From Deltaproteobacteria bacterium (GTDB lineage Bacteria > Desulfobacterota > Desulfuromonadia > Desulfuromonadales > BM103), in assembly GCA_024279915.1 (NCBI GenBank), contig JAJRRB010000064.1, forward strand, positions 1 through 64,000: 64,000 nt of DNA. Direction: 5' to 3'. The translations under genes and the position numbers were made by a program. Position 1 is the stretch's first letter. The number at the start of each line of letters is the position of its first letter. Shown here piece by piece: positions 38,741 to 46,680 of this stretch. Below the pieces are notes generated by a model. That model ran no database searches, was not told the origin of the DNA, and saw only the letters and a list, made by a program, of their open reading frames with translations.

Positions 38741-39193
38741 ATGGTTGATGCCGACCACTTGCGTATCGTTTTTCAGGTGAACGACGTCGAATTTGTTATG
38801 CCGGTCGCTGATTTGCTGGCAATCCGGGGTGTGGATGAGGACGATTTGACACCGTTGGGCCAGTCTTCGGAGTCCTTCCAGCTCGGTTCTCTGACTTATA
38901 GAGAAACAGATGTTCGCGTCTATGACTTGGCATTGCTGTTTAATCTGATGGCAGAAAATAGTTGTGAAGAAGGACCGTTGCTGATATTCGCAGGTTCCAA
39001 TTGCCCTTGGGCTGTCAGAGTGAATCATATAGTGGGTGTTTTTGACGTTATGCACTTTGAATTCCAGGACTTGCCAGCATATATGTTTCATGATGAGTTT
39101 GTCCCTTACCATCAAGTTGCGTTGCACGACGGGAAGTTGCTGGTGAGTGTTGATTCACAGAAGATAGACCAGGTCTGGCAACGGGATGCATGA
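38741..39193 (+). CDS. CheW-like domain protein (first of pair)
   Basis: A single CheW-like domain of 150 residues. The SH3-like beta pattern is recognisable (LRIVFQVNDVEFVMPVADLLAIRGV, YRETDVRVYDLALLFNL, WAVRVNHIVGVFDV). CheW-like proteins couple receptors to a CheA kinase, but no CheA or receptor gene is nearby. It overlaps the next CheW-like gene by 4 nt (ATGA), and a receiver protein follows, so the three probably form one operon. GGAG precedes the ATG. Confidence 0.75.
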   Translation: MVDADHLRIVFQVNDVEFVMPVADLLAIRGVDEDDLTPLGQSSESFQLGSLTYRETDVRVYDLALLFNLMAENSCEEGPLLIFAGSNCPWAVRVNHIVGVFDVMHFEFQDLPAYMFHDEFVPYHQVALHDGKLLVSVDSQKIDQVWQRDA

Positions 39194-39618
39194 TGCGTTT
39201 GGCTCTGTTTGAAACTTCAGAGGTCCCTGGTTCGATAGTGCTGGATAAGGTGCTACATGTTTTGACCTCCCCGCATCTGTTCAGGTTGCCGTTGTTGCGT
39301 TCCACTTTTGCCGGGGTAATTGTTTATCAGGGCCAGGTCGTGCCGCTGTTGGCTGAGGAATCTTCTGAAAAACAAGACGGAAAGATAGATCAGCAGCCTG
39401 CTTTTGCCCTTGTTTGTGAGGCAGAATACGGGTTAGTGGCAGTGCCAGCGGACAGGATTGTACGTATTACCAAAATCGGTGAGGTCTGTTCCCGTACTAT
39501 CTCTGAATGTGACCCTCAGAGTGAAATCTGTGAAATCGATGGCCGTGGCTATCATCTGCTGGATCTAAACCGGGTACTGGAAGACCCGGATTTTAAGATT
39601 TGTGGGCTGAAGAACTAA
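39190..39618 (+). CDS. CheW-like domain protein (second of pair)
   Basis: A second, divergent CheW-like domain (142 residues): GSIVLDKVLHVLTSPHLFRLPLL, FAGVIVYQGQVVPLLAEES, FALVCEAEYGLVAVPADRIVRI. The N-terminus is shorter than in its neighbour. Translational coupling to the upstream CheW-like gene and a receiver gene 10 bp downstream suggest that the three products act together. Confidence 0.72.
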   Translation: MMRLALFETSEVPGSIVLDKVLHVLTSPHLFRLPLLRSTFAGVIVYQGQVVPLLAEESSEKQDGKIDQQPAFALVCEAEYGLVAVPADRIVRITKIGEVCSRTISECDPQSEICEIDGRGYHLLDLNRVLEDPDFKICGLKN

Positions 39619-39628
39619 GGAGATTGGC

Positions 39629-41041
39629 ATGAGCAAAAAGCTGCTGTTGGCCGACGACAGTATCACGATCCAAAAGGTTATTCAGATTACCTTTGCGCAT
39701 GAAGACTATGAACTGACTATTACAGATAATGGTGATGCAGCTCTGGTCAAGGCTCAGGAAATCAAACCTGATCTGGTTATGACTGATATTTATATGCCGG
39801 GTAAAAACGGCTACGAGTTGACCAGTGCCATCAAACAGGACCCAGCTCTCCAGCATGTGCCTGTGTTGCTGTTGGCTGGTTCATTCGAACCCTTTGATGA
39901 AAACAAGGCCCGGAGCTGCAAGGCTGATGCCTGGATAGAAAAACCTTTCGAGTCACAGAGCCTGATTGACAAGGTTGCCGAACTGCTCAGTGCAGCACAA
40001 GCTGCACCAGCCATCGTTCCTGAACCAGTACCCGTTGCTGAACCGGAACCCGTTGTTGAACCCGCTCCTGTTGCTGAACCGGAACCGCTTGCCGCTGTTG
40101 AGGAAACACCACTGGCGGCTTTTGATGAACCTGTCAGTCCCGAACCAGAGATGACAGCAGCATCAGATGATCCTTTTGGTGATATCTCCTTTGAAGAAGA
40201 GGCGCCAGTTGTTAAGCCTGAGCCAGTTACAGCAGCAGATGACTGGAGTGACGTTGTCTCAGAACCAACCGTTACAGAGCCAGCAGCCGTGGTGCCAGCG
40301 GTTGAAGAACCTGTGGTGGAAGATGCTTTTTCTGCTGATCACGTTGAAGATATTGCTGAAGATTTCAGCTTTGCCGAAGTGGAACCAGTCGCTGCTGTGA
40401 TCTCTCCACCTGTTGAGGAAACCCCGGTTGCGGATGTTGATCTCGATGTTTTTGACATGGGTGATGACGAGATTATGCCACTTGGTGACGATGATATCCT
40501 GGGTGAAGAAGACCTTGAGCCGGCCATGCCGGAACAGACTCTTGCCGCCTGGTCGCGTGATGATTCGGGTGATGATGTTTTTGCAGAAACGCTTAGCGAG
40601 GCACCTTCTGTTGAGGATGAGGATGTCTTCGCTGTTAGTGAGCCTGCGGTAGAAATATCTTCTGCTTTTGAAGAACCCGTTGCTACGGTGCCGGTAGTGG
40701 AACCTGTTGTGGAACCTGTTGTGGAACCTGTTGTGGAACCTGTTGTGGAACCTGTTGTGGAACCTGTTGTGGAACCTGCACGGGTGGATGAGACTACCGT
40801 CGCTATTGAGGCGCCAGAAGCTGAGCCTGTTGCTGTCGCCGCTGTGATGGCGGATGTTGAAGCAAAAGCTTCTGCCTTAAGTGAAGAAGATCTTGAACAG
40901 ATCATTGAGAAAGTTGTGACGAAGGTGGTGGAAAAACTGGCTGGATCGATTCTCGAGCGAGTCGCTTGGGATGTTGTCCCTGATCTCGCTGAAAATCTGA
41001 TTCGCGAAGAGATCCGCAAGATTAAGGATGCTGCTGCTTGA
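39629..41041 (+). CDS. Response regulator with acidic Pro/Val/Glu linker and helical C-terminus
   Basis: Residues 1-120 form a canonical receiver (LLLADDSITIQKVIQITF, phospho-Asp in PDLVMTDIYMPGKNG, Lys in DAWIEKPFE). Residues about 125-410 are a low-complexity acidic linker rich in Glu, Pro, Val and Ala, including seven tandem VVEP units. The last about 55 residues are predicted amphipathic helices (EEDLEQIIEKVVTKVVEKL, ILERVAWDVVPDLAENLI). Such a layout suggests a scaffold or polar-localisation protein rather than a DNA-binding regulator. The ribosome site is AAGGAG. Last gene of the CheW-CheW-REC operon, with a terminator 30 bp behind it. Confidence 0.82.
   Translation: MSKKLLLADDSITIQKVIQITFAHEDYELTITDNGDAALVKAQEIKPDLVMTDIYMPGKNGYELTSAIKQDPALQHVPVLLLAGSFEPFDENKARSCKADAWIEKPFESQSLIDKVAELLSAAQAAPAIVPEPVPVAEPEPVVEPAPVAEPEPLAAVEETPLAAFDEPVSPEPEMTAASDDPFGDISFEEEAPVVKPEPVTAADDWSDVVSEPTVTEPAAVVPAVEEPVVEDAFSADHVEDIAEDFSFAEVEPVAAVISPPVEETPVADVDLDVFDMGDDEIMPLGDDDILGEEDLEPAMPEQTLAAWSRDDSGDDVFAETLSEAPSVEDEDVFAVSEPAVEISSAFEEPVATVPVVEPVVEPVVEPVVEPVVEPVVEPVVEPARVDETTVAIEAPEAEPVAVAAVMADVEAKASALSEEDLEQIIEKVVTKVVEKLAGSILERVAWDVVPDLAENLIREEIRKIKDAAA
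40694..40777 (+). repeat. In-frame 12-bp tandem repeat (VVEP x7)
   Basis: Six perfect copies of GTTGTGGAACCT preceded by one copy with a single change (GTAGTGGAACCT). The unit is a multiple of three, so copy-number change would alter linker length without a frameshift. Confidence 0.95.
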
Positions 41042-41071
41042 CAGTAAGTTGCAAGCAATAGATTGACGTGT

Positions 41072-41106
41072 GAAATGGGGATTGTAGAGATCCCCATTTC
41101 CTTTTG
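41072..41106 (+). terminator. Intrinsic terminator after the receiver gene
   Basis: Perfect 10-nt arms GAAATGGGGA / TCCCCATTTC with a 9-nt loop, then CTTTTG. It ends the CheW-CheW-REC operon just ahead of valS. Confidence 0.8.
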
Positions 41107-41159
41107 TCAGTTGTCTAAAAACAATGCCCAACCACCCGTTTTGGAAGGATGCGCCACCG

Positions 41160-43817
41160 ATGGAAGAAAAGTTGAATAAGGGGTATGAACCTCATGATGT
41201 TGAACGCAAGTGGTATCAGACGTGGGAAGAAAACGGACATTTCTGTGCCGACGAGAAATCTGCAAAGCCGCATTACTCGATTGTAATTCCGCCGCCTAAC
41301 GTTACTGGCGTGTTGCATATGGGGCATGCCCTTAACAATACTTTGCAAGACATTTTGGCCCGTTGGAAAAGGATGTCCGGTTGTGAAGTCCTCTGGATGC
41401 CGGGCACAGACCATGCTGGAATCGCCACTCAGAATGTTGTTGAGAAGCAACTGGCCGCAGAAGGGCTTGATCGTCATGCTATCGGTCGTGAAGACTTTAT
41501 CAAGCGCGTCTGGACCTGGCGTGAGGAATCCGGCGGGAAAATTATTGAACAACTCAAGCGTCTGGGTGCTTCCTGTGATTGGGAGCGTGAGCGCTTTACC
41601 ATGGATGAAGGCCTCTCCAAGTCTGTGCGAGAAGTTTTTGTTCGGCTTTATGATGATGGCCTGATCTACCGGGCGAATCGTCTGATCAACTGGTGTCCGT
41701 GTTGTCATACGGCACTTTCCGATCTTGAAGTTGAACATGAAGACAAGAAGGGCCATCTCTGGCATCTGCGTTACCCTGTTGCCGGTACTGATCGTACTCT
41801 GGTTGTAGCGACTACCCGTCCTGAGACCATGCTTGGTGATACCGCTGTTGCTGTGCATCCTGAAGATGAACGGTATCAGGACCTGATCGGTAAAAAGGTC
41901 CTTTTGCCACTGGTAAACCGTGAAATTCCAATTATTGCTGACGATTACGTCGATAAGGAATTCGGCAGTGGTGCGGTGAAAATTACTCCGGCCCATGATT
42001 TCAACGACTTTGAACTTGGCAAACGACACGACCTGGAGAAGATCAATATTCTTGATGAGTCGGGTATTATCAACGAGAATGGCGGCCCGTACCAGGGCCA
42101 GGAGCGCTATGAAGCGCGCGCTAATATTGTCGCCGACCTGGAAAGCCAGGGTTTGCTCGACAAAGTTGATAATTACTCAAATTCGGTTGGCGAATGTTAT
42201 CGCTGCAAGACTGTGATTGAGCCCTACTTGTCGCTGCAATGGTATGTCAAGGTTGGTCCTCTGGCAGAAGAGGCGATCAAGGCAGTACAAAATGGCGATA
42301 CCCGTATCGTTCCCAAACAATGGGAAAAAACCTATTTCGAATGGATGTTCAATCTTCAGGACTGGTGTGTCAGTCGACAGATCTGGTGGGGGCACCGCAT
42401 CCCGGTCTGGTACTGTGACGCTTGTGACGAATTAACCGTCAGTCGTGAAGATGCGACTGCTTGCGCCCACTGCGGCAGCACCGATATCCGCCAGGAAACC
42501 GATGTTCTTGACACTTGGTTCTCGTCAGCTCTCTGGCCATTTTCGACCATGGGCTGGCCTGATCAGACCGAAACCCTGAGCAAATTTTACCCGACCTCCT
42601 GCCTGGTGACCGGTTTCGATATCCTCTTCTTCTGGGTGGCCCGCATGATGATGATGGGTCTCAAGTTTATGGATCAGGTCCCCTTTAAGGATGTTTATAT
42701 CCATGCTCTGGTTCGTGATGCTCAGGGCCAGAAGATGAGCAAGAGCAAGGGCAATGTCATTGATCCGTTACACATTATTGACGAGTACGGTGCTGACGCC
42801 TTCCGGTTTACCCTGACTTCTTTTGCTGCCATGGGCCGTGATGTTAAGCTCTCCACGGACCGTATTGGTGGTTACCGTAACTTCTGTAACAAGCTCTGGA
42901 ATGCCAGCCGTTTCACGATGATGAACCTCGAAGGGTTTGATCCCTCGGGAATCAATCTGGATGATCTTGATCTCTCTGATGCTGATCGCTGGATTCTGAC
43001 GAGACTTGAAGAAGCTATTGGCCAGACCGTTCAGGCTCTTGAAAGTTATAAGTTCAACGAGGCTGCCAGCACGCTCTACGCCTTTACCTGGCACAATTTC
43101 TGCGACTGGTATATCGAAATGGCCAAGGATGATCTCTACGGTGACGATCTTCAGGCCAAGGCCCGTGTGCAAAGTGTGCTCTTTACCGTGCTTGAGCAGT
43201 TACTGCGTCTATTGCATCCGATCATGCCTTTTATTACCGAGGAGATCTGGCAGGCCTTGCCCGGTGAGCGTCCATGTGCATCGATCATGCAGGCCGCTTA
43301 CCCGGATGGTGGCGGACTGCCAACTGATGCCGTTGGTGCTGAACGGATGGAGTTGGTCATGGATGTCATCCGTGCGATTCGTAATATTCGTGGCGAGATG
43401 GATGTGCCGCCCGGCAAAAAGATTACTGCATTGTTAGATTGCAAATCTAACAAAGATCAACAAGTTCTCGAGAAAGGGGCCGCGGCTATTCGGGTGCTTG
43501 GCAAAGTTGGCGAAATGACTATTGGTCAGGGCCTTGATCGCCCGGAGCAATCGGCCACTCAGGTTGCTGGTGATGTGGAGATCTCTCTGCCTTTGGCTGG
43601 TTTGGTCGATATTGCCGAGGAAGAGAAGCGCCTGCAGAAAGAGATCGCAAAGGTACAGAAGGATGTTGACCTTTTTACGAAGAAGCTCTCAAATGAAAAA
43701 TTTATAGCTAACGCTCCGGCCCATGTATTAGAAAAAGATCGTGGCAAGTTGAAAGATGCAGGTGAGAAGCTTACGGTTCTTCAGGAGAGTTTGAAGAAGA
43801 TTCAGGCTTTGAAGTAG
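41160..43817 (+). CDS. valS: Valyl-tRNA synthetase
   Basis: Class Ia synthetase charging tRNA-Val. HIGH-type motif PPPNVTGVLHMGHALN, the editing domain (ATTRPETMLGDTAVAVHPED cut), the KMSKS motif as QKMSKSKGNVIDP, the anticodon-binding domain (HNFCDWYIEMAK) and the C-terminal coiled coil (EEEKRLQKEIAKVQKDV) are all present. Total about 885 residues. ATG 41160 is preferred over 41124: GGAAGGA lies 10 nt upstream and the family begins near LNKGYEPHDVE. A terminator lies just upstream and another just downstream, so it is probably monocistronic. Confidence 0.97.
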   Translation: MEEKLNKGYEPHDVERKWYQTWEENGHFCADEKSAKPHYSIVIPPPNVTGVLHMGHALNNTLQDILARWKRMSGCEVLWMPGTDHAGIATQNVVEKQLAAEGLDRHAIGREDFIKRVWTWREESGGKIIEQLKRLGASCDWERERFTMDEGLSKSVREVFVRLYDDGLIYRANRLINWCPCCHTALSDLEVEHEDKKGHLWHLRYPVAGTDRTLVVATTRPETMLGDTAVAVHPEDERYQDLIGKKVLLPLVNREIPIIADDYVDKEFGSGAVKITPAHDFNDFELGKRHDLEKINILDESGIINENGGPYQGQERYEARANIVADLESQGLLDKVDNYSNSVGECYRCKTVIEPYLSLQWYVKVGPLAEEAIKAVQNGDTRIVPKQWEKTYFEWMFNLQDWCVSRQIWWGHRIPVWYCDACDELTVSREDATACAHCGSTDIRQETDVLDTWFSSALWPFSTMGWPDQTETLSKFYPTSCLVTGFDILFFWVARMMMMGLKFMDQVPFKDVYIHALVRDAQGQKMSKSKGNVIDPLHIIDEYGADAFRFTLTSFAAMGRDVKLSTDRIGGYRNFCNKLWNASRFTMMNLEGFDPSGINLDDLDLSDADRWILTRLEEAIGQTVQALESYKFNEAASTLYAFTWHNFCDWYIEMAKDDLYGDDLQAKARVQSVLFTVLEQLLRLLHPIMPFITEEIWQALPGERPCASIMQAAYPDGGGLPTDAVGAERMELVMDVIRAIRNIRGEMDVPPGKKITALLDCKSNKDQQVLEKGAAAIRVLGKVGEMTIGQGLDRPEQSATQVAGDVEISLPLAGLVDIAEEEKRLQKEIAKVQKDVDLFTKKLSNEKFIANAPAHVLEKDRGKLKDAGEKLTVLQESLKKIQALK

Positions 43818-43840
43818 TAAGCAATATAATAGATATTAAA

Positions 43841-43874
43841 AAGGGCGACAGAAATGAATCTGTCGCCCTTTTTT
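43841..43874 (+). terminator. Bidirectional intrinsic terminator between valS and ptsP
   Basis: Perfect 12-nt arms AAGGGCGACAGA / TCTGTCGCCCTT with a 6-nt loop, flanked by A-run and T-run, so it can serve both convergent genes. Confidence 0.92.
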
Positions 43875-43898
43875 GCTGTAAAGCCCTAAAGCCTTGCT

Positions 43899-46244
43899 CT
43901 AATACCCCAAGTCAACTTCTTCAAGAACCTCTGCCAGGTGCTTGCGAATCTGAACGCTGCTATCCAGTTTGCGGATTTCTGTATAACGTCGATGGGCGAT
44001 CTCCATGGAGACACCTTTCAGGAATGCTTTGGTGCGTGGGATGAAGGGGGCTGGCATGGAGAATTCGCGTAACCCCATGCCGATTAGCAGCAGCAGGGTC
44101 AGCGGATCGGTCGCCATCTCACCACAGAGGCTGACACCTTTGCCCATCGATAGTGCCGTATCCGTGACTTCGTACAGTACCTGTAAGACCGCAGGATGTA
44201 GCGGGTCGTAATACTTGCTGACCAGTGGGTTGTTACGGTCGGCGGCCAACAGATATTTAACCAGGTCGTTAGTGCCAAGGGCGAAGAAGTCAACGACATT
44301 GGCCAGTTGTGGCACCAGACGGACAGCTGCTGGGACCTCGATCATGACGCCGACAGGGATGTTGTCCGGGCAGTCAAGATTCTCTTTACTCAGATTCTCC
44401 CGGGCTTCTTTGACGACCTCCAGGCAGTCGCGTATCTCATCCATACTGGAGATCATTGGAAAGAGTAGTTTCACCGGTCCGTGAATGCCTGCCATGAGGA
44501 TTGCTTCGATCTGGGTTCGGAATATATCCCGATTGTCGAGCGACACTCTCACAGAGCGCCAGCCCATGAATGGGTTGTCTTCCTTGGGTGGACTGAAGTA
44601 AGGCAAAGCCTTGTCACCGCCGATGTCCAGAGTGCGAATGGTTACTGGTTGTCCTTCAAATTCCTTGACCACCCGACTGTAGAGCTCGTACTGGTCATTG
44701 CGGCTGGGGAAATCACCGCGAGCCATGTAAGGGAACTCGGTCCGATAAAGTCCAACACCTTCGGCGCCAAATCGCTTGGCAACGTTAATATCACTGATCA
44801 AGCCGATGTTGGCGCGCAATATGATGCGTACACCATCAGATGTCATAGCCGGTTGATCTCGGTATTCATCAAGACGGCATAATTCACGGGTCTGGTCCAG
44901 TTGCAGGCGTTGGTACTCTTCTTTGATTGTCTCTACCGGGTTGATGTAGATGCGCCCGGTGTTTGCATCAATGATCAGGCTATCTTCCGGAGCAATGTGT
45001 TTGAGAGCACCACGTACAGCAACAATCGCGGGAATCCCCATTGATTTCGCCATGATGACAGCATGAGAATTCTGCTCTCCCACTTCAGTAATGATGCCCA
45101 GAATCTGTTCGTTATCCAGTGTCGCCATATCTGACGGCAGAATTTGTCTGGCAACCAGGATACCTGGATGCTTCAGATGTAAAGTCTGTTCTGGCGCATC
45201 GTCAACCAGGTTGGCGAGGATGCGTCGTCCAATATCTTCCATGTCGGAGGCGCGTTCACGAAGATAGGGGTCATCCATCTTACGGAATACTTCAATGTAA
45301 TCAGCGACGGTTTTTTCCAGTGCGTAAGCAGCACTGTGCCCGTTTGATATCTCTTTCTGGAGTTTCTTGATAAAACTGCGATCGTCAAGAATCATCAGGT
45401 GGGTATGAAAAATCGCTGCATCGTTCTCACTGAGCCTTTCTGCGACTCGTTTCTCAAGGAAGATCGTTTGGATGCAGGTTTTTTCCAGAGCACTTTCAAG
45501 GTTTTTCAATTCTACTTCGGTGTCAACTTCTTCTTCGTGGAGAATATCGGCAAACCCGAGTCGTTCTTCGAGGATTGCAGCCGGTCCGATGGCAACTCCG
45601 GGGTAGGCAACTTGACCTGAGAGGACATCCTGCTGAGAGGTTTCGGCTGCTTTTTCAGCCTCTGTCAAGGTCTGCTGTGCCTGGACAAGAGCTTCGTTGA
45701 CGCGTTGGCTCTCCTCCTGGTGCAAGCGAATAGAGTCAAGAAGACGGGCGTTTACGACAATAGAGGTGATTTGAAAAGCAATTGTCGACAGGGCGCTGAT
45801 CTCTTCTTTGTTGAATTGTCGGGGAGCCTTGGTTTGCAGGACAATGACGCCAAGAGGATTATTACGATCAAAGAGAGGTATGCCCAGGAATGAATGAAAG
45901 CGTTCTTCGCCGGTCTCCTTGAAGTAACGATAGCTGGGGTGCTCCTGTGGCTCTTCAATAGCTATAGCATGACGCTTCAGAGCTGCCATGCCAGTCAGGC
46001 CTTCACCGATGCGCAAGGTGACTTTGCCTACAGCTTTACGGGAAAGCCCCTTGGAGGCTTGCAGCCGTAAGGTTTCGTTGTCCGATTCAAGGAGGTAGAT
46101 AGAGCAGACATCCGTGTGCATGCGACGTGCAACAAGGTTGACAATGTTACTCAGGGTCTCTTTGAGGTCGTGTGACTGGAGAATCAGCGCACTGATATCT
46201 TCAAGGGTGGTAACGCCTATTTTGGAGTTAAGTTTGCGTGGCAT
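43899..46244 (-). CDS. ptsP: PTS-Ntr enzyme I (phosphoenolpyruvate-protein phosphotransferase with GAF domain)
   Basis: First kinase of the nitrogen-type phosphotransferase system. An N-terminal GAF domain (about 1-170; LVARRMHTDVCSIYLLE) precedes the PEP-utilising N-terminal region, with the phosphohistidine at His394 (QNSHAVIMAKSMGIP). The TIM-barrel PEP-binding domain carries GVGLYRTEFPYM, GGDKALPYF, GWRSVRVSLD and the C-terminal LFALGTNDLVKY/CGEMATDP motifs. Length 781 is typical of PtsP. No ptsO or ptsN gene is adjacent. The sigma-54-type small transcript in the upstream gap terminates about 130 bp before this start, so ptsP must use another promoter or readthrough. Confidence 0.95.
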   Translation of the reverse strand: MPRKLNSKIGVTTLEDISALILQSHDLKETLSNIVNLVARRMHTDVCSIYLLESDNETLRLQASKGLSRKAVGKVTLRIGEGLTGMAALKRHAIAIEEPQEHPSYRYFKETGEERFHSFLGIPLFDRNNPLGVIVLQTKAPRQFNKEEISALSTIAFQITSIVVNARLLDSIRLHQEESQRVNEALVQAQQTLTEAEKAAETSQQDVLSGQVAYPGVAIGPAAILEERLGFADILHEEEVDTEVELKNLESALEKTCIQTIFLEKRVAERLSENDAAIFHTHLMILDDRSFIKKLQKEISNGHSAAYALEKTVADYIEVFRKMDDPYLRERASDMEDIGRRILANLVDDAPEQTLHLKHPGILVARQILPSDMATLDNEQILGIITEVGEQNSHAVIMAKSMGIPAIVAVRGALKHIAPEDSLIIDANTGRIYINPVETIKEEYQRLQLDQTRELCRLDEYRDQPAMTSDGVRIILRANIGLISDINVAKRFGAEGVGLYRTEFPYMARGDFPSRNDQYELYSRVVKEFEGQPVTIRTLDIGGDKALPYFSPPKEDNPFMGWRSVRVSLDNRDIFRTQIEAILMAGIHGPVKLLFPMISSMDEIRDCLEVVKEARENLSKENLDCPDNIPVGVMIEVPAAVRLVPQLANVVDFFALGTNDLVKYLLAADRNNPLVSKYYDPLHPAVLQVLYEVTDTALSMGKGVSLCGEMATDPLTLLLLIGMGLREFSMPAPFIPRTKAFLKGVSMEIAHRRYTEIRKLDSSVQIRKHLAEVLEEVDLGY

Positions 46245-46376
46245 GGACTTATTGAGGCTCGCAGCTTGTCGAACTCATTGTTGATGTTGATAATATGATA
46301 ACGGACATGTCAGGTTTTGGCGAACGAAAAATATTGAGGTGTTGTCTGGACTGCGGATAAAAAAGGACTGGAAGAT

Positions 46377-46416
46377 AAAAAAACGCCGCCCGGGGGAGAG
46401 AGATCCCGTGGCGGCG
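46377..46416 (-). terminator. Strong intrinsic terminator of the predicted sRNA
   Basis: On the minus strand CGCCGCCACGGG and CCCGGGCGGCG form a GC-rich stem with a mismatch or bulge and a pyrimidine-rich loop, followed by seven T. Confidence 0.88.
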
Positions 46417-46471
46417 CAAACAAGGGAACAGGAATCCTTAGAGTGGAAGCTGCTATCCCTAGACAGTTGTC
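46377..46471 (-). ncRNA. Predicted sigma-54-dependent small RNA (about 95 nt)
   Basis: Inferred transcript between a near-perfect -24/-12 promoter (start about 46471) and a strong intrinsic terminator. It has no plausible ORF (only ATG ACA ACT GTC TAG). The 3' hairpin loop reads AUCUCUCUCC, complementary to Shine-Dalgarno-type GGAGAGA sequences, a common feature of regulatory RNAs. It lies in the 436-bp gap between the hydrogenase-like activator gene and ptsP, with two palindromic sites upstream at about -120 and -190. Alternatives are a leader for ptsP with attenuation, or a 3' UTR of the activator mRNA. Neither would require the promoter match. Confidence 0.5.
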
Positions 46472-46481
46472 ATGTTGTATG

Positions 46482-46497
46482 AGCAACTACTGTGCCA
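46482..46497 (-). promoter_or_regulatory. Sigma-54 (-24/-12) promoter
   Basis: Minus strand reads TGGCACAGTAGTTGCT against the consensus TGGCACR-N4-TTGCW: both GG and GC elements are present at the correct spacing. The predicted start is near 46471. It is upstream only of the terminator-bounded 95-nt stretch. Confidence 0.72.
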
Positions 46498-46583
46498 AAA
46501 CTGGAAAATATCTAGGAATGGTTTTAACCTCGGTGTTTAAGGGCGGTTGAGTGACTTTTCGTCGGGTGAGGTTTTGTGAGAAA

Positions 46584-46601
46584 TGTGTCATTTGTGGCAC
46601 A
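46584..46601. promoter_or_regulatory. Palindromic operator / UAS 1
   Basis: TGTGTCA-TTTG-TGGCACA, one mismatch from a perfect palindrome. Its centre is about 120 bp upstream of the predicted sigma-54 start, where enhancer-binding proteins usually bind. Confidence 0.6.
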
Positions 46602-46650
46602 CCGTGCTGGGGCGAATGGGGAAAACGCTGTAATATAGGGCGAAATGACT

Positions 46651-46668
46651 GTGCCACGATTGGCACAG
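46651..46668. promoter_or_regulatory. Palindromic operator / UAS 2
   Basis: TGTGCCA-CGAT-TGGCACA, a perfect palindrome (eight paired bases per arm if flanking C/G are counted) about 190 bp upstream of the predicted sigma-54 start and 12 bp past the activator stop codon. Same motif as 46584-46601 and 49023-49040. Confidence 0.68.
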
Positions 46669-46680
46669 TCAGGTGACAAT

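Noticed and set aside
40694-40777. CRISPR-like array
   Set aside because: Units are 12 bp, contiguous with no spacers, and in frame within a coding sequence.
40339-41097. Minus-strand open frame of 252 codons, Ser/Thr-rich with GSTT repeats
   Set aside because: It is the exact antisense of the VVEP-repeat linker of the receiver protein; low complexity explains the open frame.
41115-42029. Minus-strand open frame of 304 codons
   Set aside because: Antisense to the valS N-terminal region, which has full synthetase motifs; no ribosome site or recognisable domain.
46491-46508. TGTGCCA-AAAC-TGGAAAA as a fourth operator
   Set aside because: The conserved half is simply the reverse complement of the sigma-54 -24 element; the other half does not match the palindrome.
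46595-46612. TGGCACACCGTGCTGG as a plus-strand sigma-54 promoter
   Set aside because: GG and GC are two bases too close for a -24/-12 pair.
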